Shown: positions 13,932 through 16,460 of the stretch, one piece after another | How positions within the stretch are numbered: position 1 is the first letter of the stretch | Layout: the number at the start of each line of letters is the position of its first letter | Source: JBCCIM01 sp045106435 | GTDB taxonomy: Bacteria > Bacteroidota > Rhodothermia > Rhodothermales > JAHQVL01 | Reading direction: 5' to 3' | DNA: 16,460 nt | Assembly (NCBI GenBank): GCA_045106435.1 | Contig: JBGCEN010000464.1 | Coordinates: 1 to 16,460, forward strand | Program-made: the position numbers and the translations under genes | Notes under the pieces: model-generated | Told to the model about the DNA's origin: nothing | What the model saw: only the letters and a program-made list of their open reading frames with translations | The model's database searches: none

Positions 13932-14303
13932 GTCTTTCTAAATATCCAACGTTCTCCCCGTCACGCTTTCTTCCAATCAAAAGCGTGACTTCTATACATA
14001 GCTCATTTCTTAACAAAAGTACCTGTCGGGATTCTTTTCAAAGCCGCGCCTATTGGCATGTAGACAATCAGCACAATTTCACAGAAACCGGCACACTCAT
14101 CCATAGAGTCTCAGCCGTTGAATCTATCGCTTAAAAACTGCACCAGTAATTTTACAAGTAACTAAATCGCAAATGCATGACCCCTTTTGCGCAGAAAATC
14201 AGTTAATACATATGCCAGCCCTTACCACTATGTGCATACTGTAAACATACTGCGATGCGCAAAGGGACGTTAAGTAAACACTGTAAGAGTTACGAGGAAA
14301 GCT
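13932..14303. other. 372-bp leader region of the LuxR-type gene
   Basis: No gene is supported. The distal half shows structure: CCCTTTTGCGCA at 14182-14193 has a near-perfect inverted copy TGCGCAAAGGG at 14256-14266, and CATACTG occurs twice 11 bp apart at 14235 and 14246. A partial dyad just after the thiolase stop (AGCGTG with CACGCT near 13970) might serve as its terminator, but no convincing T-run follows. Confidence 0.5.
14182..14266. promoter_or_regulatory. nested repeats upstream of the LuxR-type gene
   Basis: An inverted pair (14182-14193 and 14256-14266, one extra T in the left copy) encloses two direct copies of CATACTG spaced 11 bp apart, about one helical turn. The set ends 38 bp before the ATG at 14304. 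Helically phased direct repeats in a promoter region fit a regulator binding site. The regulator may be the small HTH protein itself, which is inference. Confidence 0.35.
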
Positions 14304-14519
14304 ATGAAAACAAAAAAGGAACAGGACGATCTGACCAAACGCGAAATCGAAGTGCTAAACAAAATGGCAGATGGACACACCCAAAAGGAAATCGCCGAAC
14401 TCCTCTATGTAAGCCGGCACACAGTGAACACCCACCAACAAAACATTTATGAAAAGCTTGAAGTCCACACAGGTACACATGCGATCGCTAAAGCATTCCG
14501 TGCACAAATGATCGACTAG
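14304..14519 (+). CDS. stand-alone LuxR/GerE-type HTH DNA-binding protein
   Basis: This 71-residue protein is nearly all one LuxR-type helix-turn-helix domain: LTKREIEVLNKMADGHTQKEIAELLYVSRHTVNTHQQNIYEKLEVHTGTHAIAKA. The recognition helix includes VSRHTVNTH. It has no receiver, autoinducer-binding or other sensor domain, unlike most family members, so it resembles small GerE-like regulators. Unlike most genes here it has a good Shine-Dalgarno (GAGGAAAG, 7 bp before the ATG), suggesting strong translation. A 65-residue ORF overlapping in another frame (14255-14452) is a shadow. It converges on the porin gene, with a nonamer array between them. Confidence 0.88.
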   Translation: MKTKKEQDDLTKREIEVLNKMADGHTQKEIAELLYVSRHTVNTHQQNIYEKLEVHTGTHAIAKAFRAQMID

Positions 14520-14561
14520 GCTTTTACACGCTGTCAGCAAGTATAACAAGCGTGATTTGTT

Positions 14562-14649
14562 GTTCGAATAGTACAAAGGGTACGAAAAGCACGAACGAAC
14601 TGAAGCAATACTTATCTCGTACGCATCGTACTCTTTGTACTCATCGTAC
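14562..14649. repeat. fold-back nonamer array (GTAC-RA type), 4+4 units
   Basis: Left arm 14562-14597: units GTTCGAATA, GTACAAAGG, GTACGAAAA, GCACGAACG. After a 16-base centre, the right arm 14614-14649 has four inverted units with GTAC exactly at 14619, 14628, 14637 and 14646. The arms are symmetric and about 25 of 36 positions are complementary by hand count, with the second unit best (8 of 9). It lies between the converging stops of the LuxR-type gene (14519) and the porin gene (14696). Confidence 0.88.
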
Positions 14650-14695
14650 CTCAACACACAATATATCTTCCTGACAACGTTCCAACAGCTACGAA

Positions 14696-16144
14696 TCAAA
14701 ACAACAGCTTATACTGCATAAACACGTTTCCCGGTGTCTTTACATCGCCTGTTGACTGGATAAATGCTCCGTGCGAATAGTGCATATATCCAATCAGCAA
14801 ACTGTGATGTCGATCTACTTGCCATCCAAGAACCAGATCGATTTCCCGACCCACATTTGTGCCGCTCTCGCCGGCAAAATCGCGCCGGCCTGGCAATGGA
14901 AAGGCACCGGGATTATACAGGGCATCGTTATCGGAATCCAGTGCAAACCAGTAGTGAAACACCTCAAGCAATACTTTACGCGGGATTAATCCCACCCGTG
15001 CGTTCACGTTCAGTGCGCGAATATTCTGCCGGCCATACATCACCAGATATCCCAGATGGTCTTTCTCCTGCCTGTAGAGCTGGTTGAACGTATTCACCTT
15101 GCCATCCGTCGGATCTTTGTCGCCACTGGCAATCTCAACACCTACGCCAATCCGGGGCCGGCGCATGGAAGAAAGAAAGGAATAACCCGCTGTTGCCCCC
15201 ACACTCCATGCACGAACATCGTCGCCGGCCCACTGACCAAATGGCTGAATAGCTGACTCAAGCTCAACATCAAACGGCCCGTTCTTTTTCTCAAACCGAG
15301 CGCCTATCGTATGGACCTCCCCCGAGCCCATGTTGCCGTTTGGATTTAACCCCATATCCCGGTTATGCTGGTATAGATAATATATATCCAGTGTATTGGA
15401 AAGGCCGCTCAAATAAATGCCGGCAAAATCAATGTCTTTGTCCTGGTAATCCGAAGAAATGGTTTCGCTTGTTACTGGGCGCGAAAACCATGCGCTAACT
15501 TCCCAGTTTTGGATCTGGGATATTAACGTAATGGCATCAAATCTTTTGCGCATCCTCCCCCACCCGGAAGTCGAAATCATACGTTCATTCCCTTTCGCCA
15601 TTTCTTGCCGGCCGATCCGCAACGTGAAATTATTTAGCGCTAAATCAAAAAATAACTGATGTAAATCCAGTCGATTTCGATGGATAAAGAACAGCAATTC
15701 ATCGCGCCCAAACACTTCACCATGAATACCTTCGACAAAAATTCTACCCACACCTTTTATTTGCAAATCTGCATGAAGAGCCAGCCGAGCCAGTAAAAAA
15801 CTGTCTGTAAACTGTGGATCAGGTATAAGAAATTTATTGGTCTCTTCCTCATAACGAAACCTCACCTCTCCCCCCATCTCTAACCAGACATTTGATCCTA
15901 ACCCGATATATTTATAGCGATCAGAAAACCGCTGTCTCTCACTACTTTCTGCAAGATAACTGTAATCTTCCTCGAACCGTAGTGTCTGGTAAGAAGGGGG
16001 CCCATGCCTGTCATGAGACAATTCTCCCGGATCACCAACATGAGCGCCTACCGCAATGGAATCAGCTATTTGCGCTTGAACTGTATGAGTTGACAGAAAA
16101 AACAACAAACATAAAAATAAACGCGTAGTGTGGGTATAATTCAT
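14696..16144 (-). CDS. AlgE-like outer-membrane porin (alginate export family)
   Basis: This 482-residue protein has a signal peptide (LFLCLLFFLSTHTVQAQ) and then the pattern of the alginate-export/AlgE beta-barrel family. Blocks are LRFEEDYSYL, RYKYIGL, WLEMGGEVRFRYEEE, FLLARLALHADLQI, RIFVEGIHG, RLDLHQLFFDLAL, LRIGRQEMAKGNERMIS and FDAITL. Long alternating beta strands follow to a C-terminal FMQYKLLF, which ends in Phe as outer-membrane barrels do. In Bacteroidota such proteins are usually general anion or sugar-acid channels rather than alginate exporters, and no alginate synthesis gene is near. ATG 16144 follows directly on a pyrimidine-rich stretch without Shine-Dalgarno. It appears to be a single-gene unit. 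Confidence 0.9.
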   Translation of the reverse strand: MNYTHTTRLFLCLLFFLSTHTVQAQIADSIAVGAHVGDPGELSHDRHGPPSYQTLRFEEDYSYLAESSERQRFSDRYKYIGLGSNVWLEMGGEVRFRYEEETNKFLIPDPQFTDSFLLARLALHADLQIKGVGRIFVEGIHGEVFGRDELLFFIHRNRLDLHQLFFDLALNNFTLRIGRQEMAKGNERMISTSGWGRMRKRFDAITLISQIQNWEVSAWFSRPVTSETISSDYQDKDIDFAGIYLSGLSNTLDIYYLYQHNRDMGLNPNGNMGSGEVHTIGARFEKKNGPFDVELESAIQPFGQWAGDDVRAWSVGATAGYSFLSSMRRPRIGVGVEIASGDKDPTDGKVNTFNQLYRQEKDHLGYLVMYGRQNIRALNVNARVGLIPRKVLLEVFHYWFALDSDNDALYNPGAFPLPGRRDFAGESGTNVGREIDLVLGWQVDRHHSLLIGYMHYSHGAFIQSTGDVKTPGNVFMQYKLLF

Positions 16145-16234
16145 TGGAGGGAATTACATATACGTCTAAAAAAACAAGTAAAGACTATGTAGAAGAAGTA
16201 TGCATATACATTTACTTAAAAACAATACCTTAAG

Positions 16235-16460
16235 CTCGACTTTGTCCTTTTGGACAAAGTCTCGAATATCGAACACCGATCAAGGAATGTCTAATTTTGA
16301 AGGGTTTTTAAGCGCTATCTCGATGTTAGACATACCTTTTGAGTCTTCGCCGTTTAATCTATCCATGTCTGCTTGGTAAACCGAGACGTATAAATAATCG
16401 AAAAAGACCCTGGTGGCGCTAAAAAGAGGCTTTGACATTTTCTTATTGGACAAAGTCGAG
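16235..16460. repeat. MITE-like segment with 13-bp terminal inverted repeats
   Basis: CTCGACTTTGTCC at 16235-16247 has an exact inverted copy GGACAAAGTCGAG at 16448-16460, enclosing 226 bp. The left end also carries an internal inverted copy (GGACAAAGTC 16252-16261), so a 10-bp hairpin with a TTTT loop forms at 16238-16261. A second inner pair ATGTCTAA/TTAGACAT lies near 16288 and 16325. This is the layout of a miniature inverted-repeat element or an IS remnant. A target duplication cannot be tested because the window stops at the last base of the right end. Confidence 0.45.
16280..16438 (-). CDS. 52-residue ORF inside the inverted-repeat segment
   Basis: ATG at 16438 to TGA at 16280 encodes 52 residues beginning MSKPLFSATRVFFDYLYVSVYQ and ending in NPSKLDIP, an aromatic-rich N-terminal half and a charged C-terminal half. 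Its start lies 10 bp inside the right terminal repeat. I do not recognise it and its length is compatible with chance. It could be the start of a truncated element-borne protein. Confidence 0.25.
   Translation of the reverse strand: MSKPLFSATRVFFDYLYVSVYQADMDRLNGEDSKGMSNIEIALKNPSKLDIP

Larger units (their letters stand above)
16145..16460. other. 316-bp region upstream of the porin gene, ending at the window edge
   Basis: The first 90 bases are AT-rich and probably carry the porin promoter. The rest is a segment bounded by 13-bp inverted repeats (16235-16460), with a short minus-strand ORF inside. Nothing else is recognised. Confidence 0.5.

Noticed and set aside
14255..14452. 65-residue ORF overlapping the LuxR-type gene
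   Set aside because: It is in another frame, is very basic and polar, and lacks the Shine-Dalgarno that precedes the HTH gene.
14696..16144. AlgE-like gene as evidence for alginate synthesis
   Set aside because: No alginate biosynthesis gene is nearby and this porin family is widespread with other roles.

Overview
The window looks like a chromosomal segment of a marine Bacteroidota/Rhodothermota-type bacterium (Rhodothermales or Balneolales are the closest fit by eye). Two secreted proteins end in type IX secretion (T9SS) type A sorting domains of the YPNPFNP form, most genes lack a Shine-Dalgarno sequence, and there is an AlgE-like outer-membrane channel and a lipoprotein sulfatase. No rRNA, tRNA, CRISPR array, phage gene or complete insertion sequence is visible.

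Layout. 1-141: C-terminal tail of an unidentified + strand ORF. 168-282: fold-back heptamer array. 295-1815 (-): iduronate-2-sulfatase-like lipoprotein. 1828-1906: fold-back nonamer array just upstream of that gene. 2144-2593 (-) and 2723-3148 (+): divergent pair, an SRPBCC-fold protein and a small four-helix membrane protein. 3546-4784 (+): T9SS cargo of unknown function, closed by a strong terminator. 5007-9901 (+): five genes in a row, namely a DapA-family lyase/deaminase, a GntR/FCD regulator, a proline racemase/4-hydroxyproline epimerase, a FAD-dependent D-amino-acid (hydroxyproline) dehydrogenase and an overlapping membrane-anchored SUMF1/FGE-like protein. Together they read as a trans-4-hydroxy-L-proline catabolic locus lacking only the final semialdehyde dehydrogenase. 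9991-10917 (-): alpha/beta hydrolase. 11322-12578 (+): second T9SS cargo, with a carbohydrate-binding-like module. 12720-13931 (+): thiolase. 14304-14519 (+): stand-alone LuxR-type HTH protein. 14696-16144 (-): AlgE-like porin. 16235-16460: segment bounded by 13-bp inverted repeats, MITE-like.

How the genes fit together: the hydroxyproline locus would epimerise trans-4-hydroxy-L-proline to the D form, oxidise it to pyrroline-4-hydroxy-2-carboxylate and deaminate that to alpha-ketoglutarate semialdehyde, under GntR control. With a secreted sulfatase and T9SS surface proteins this suggests scavenging of collagen- or glycoprotein-like and sulfated polymers, which is inference.

The most unusual signal is a set of six intergenic elements (168-282, 1828-1906, 7664-7733, 9907-9986, 12579-12654, 14562-14649). 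Each is a tandem array of short units (7, 8 or 9 bp depending on the element) that usually begin with G, followed by an array of the same period in inverted orientation. Five of the six are arithmetically symmetric (8+8, 4+4, 5+5, 5+5, 4+4 units) and would fold into long hairpins. They lie beside stop codons, or in one case directly before a start codon. A second genome-style signal is a large excess of the palindrome GCCGGC (about 42 sites by eye).
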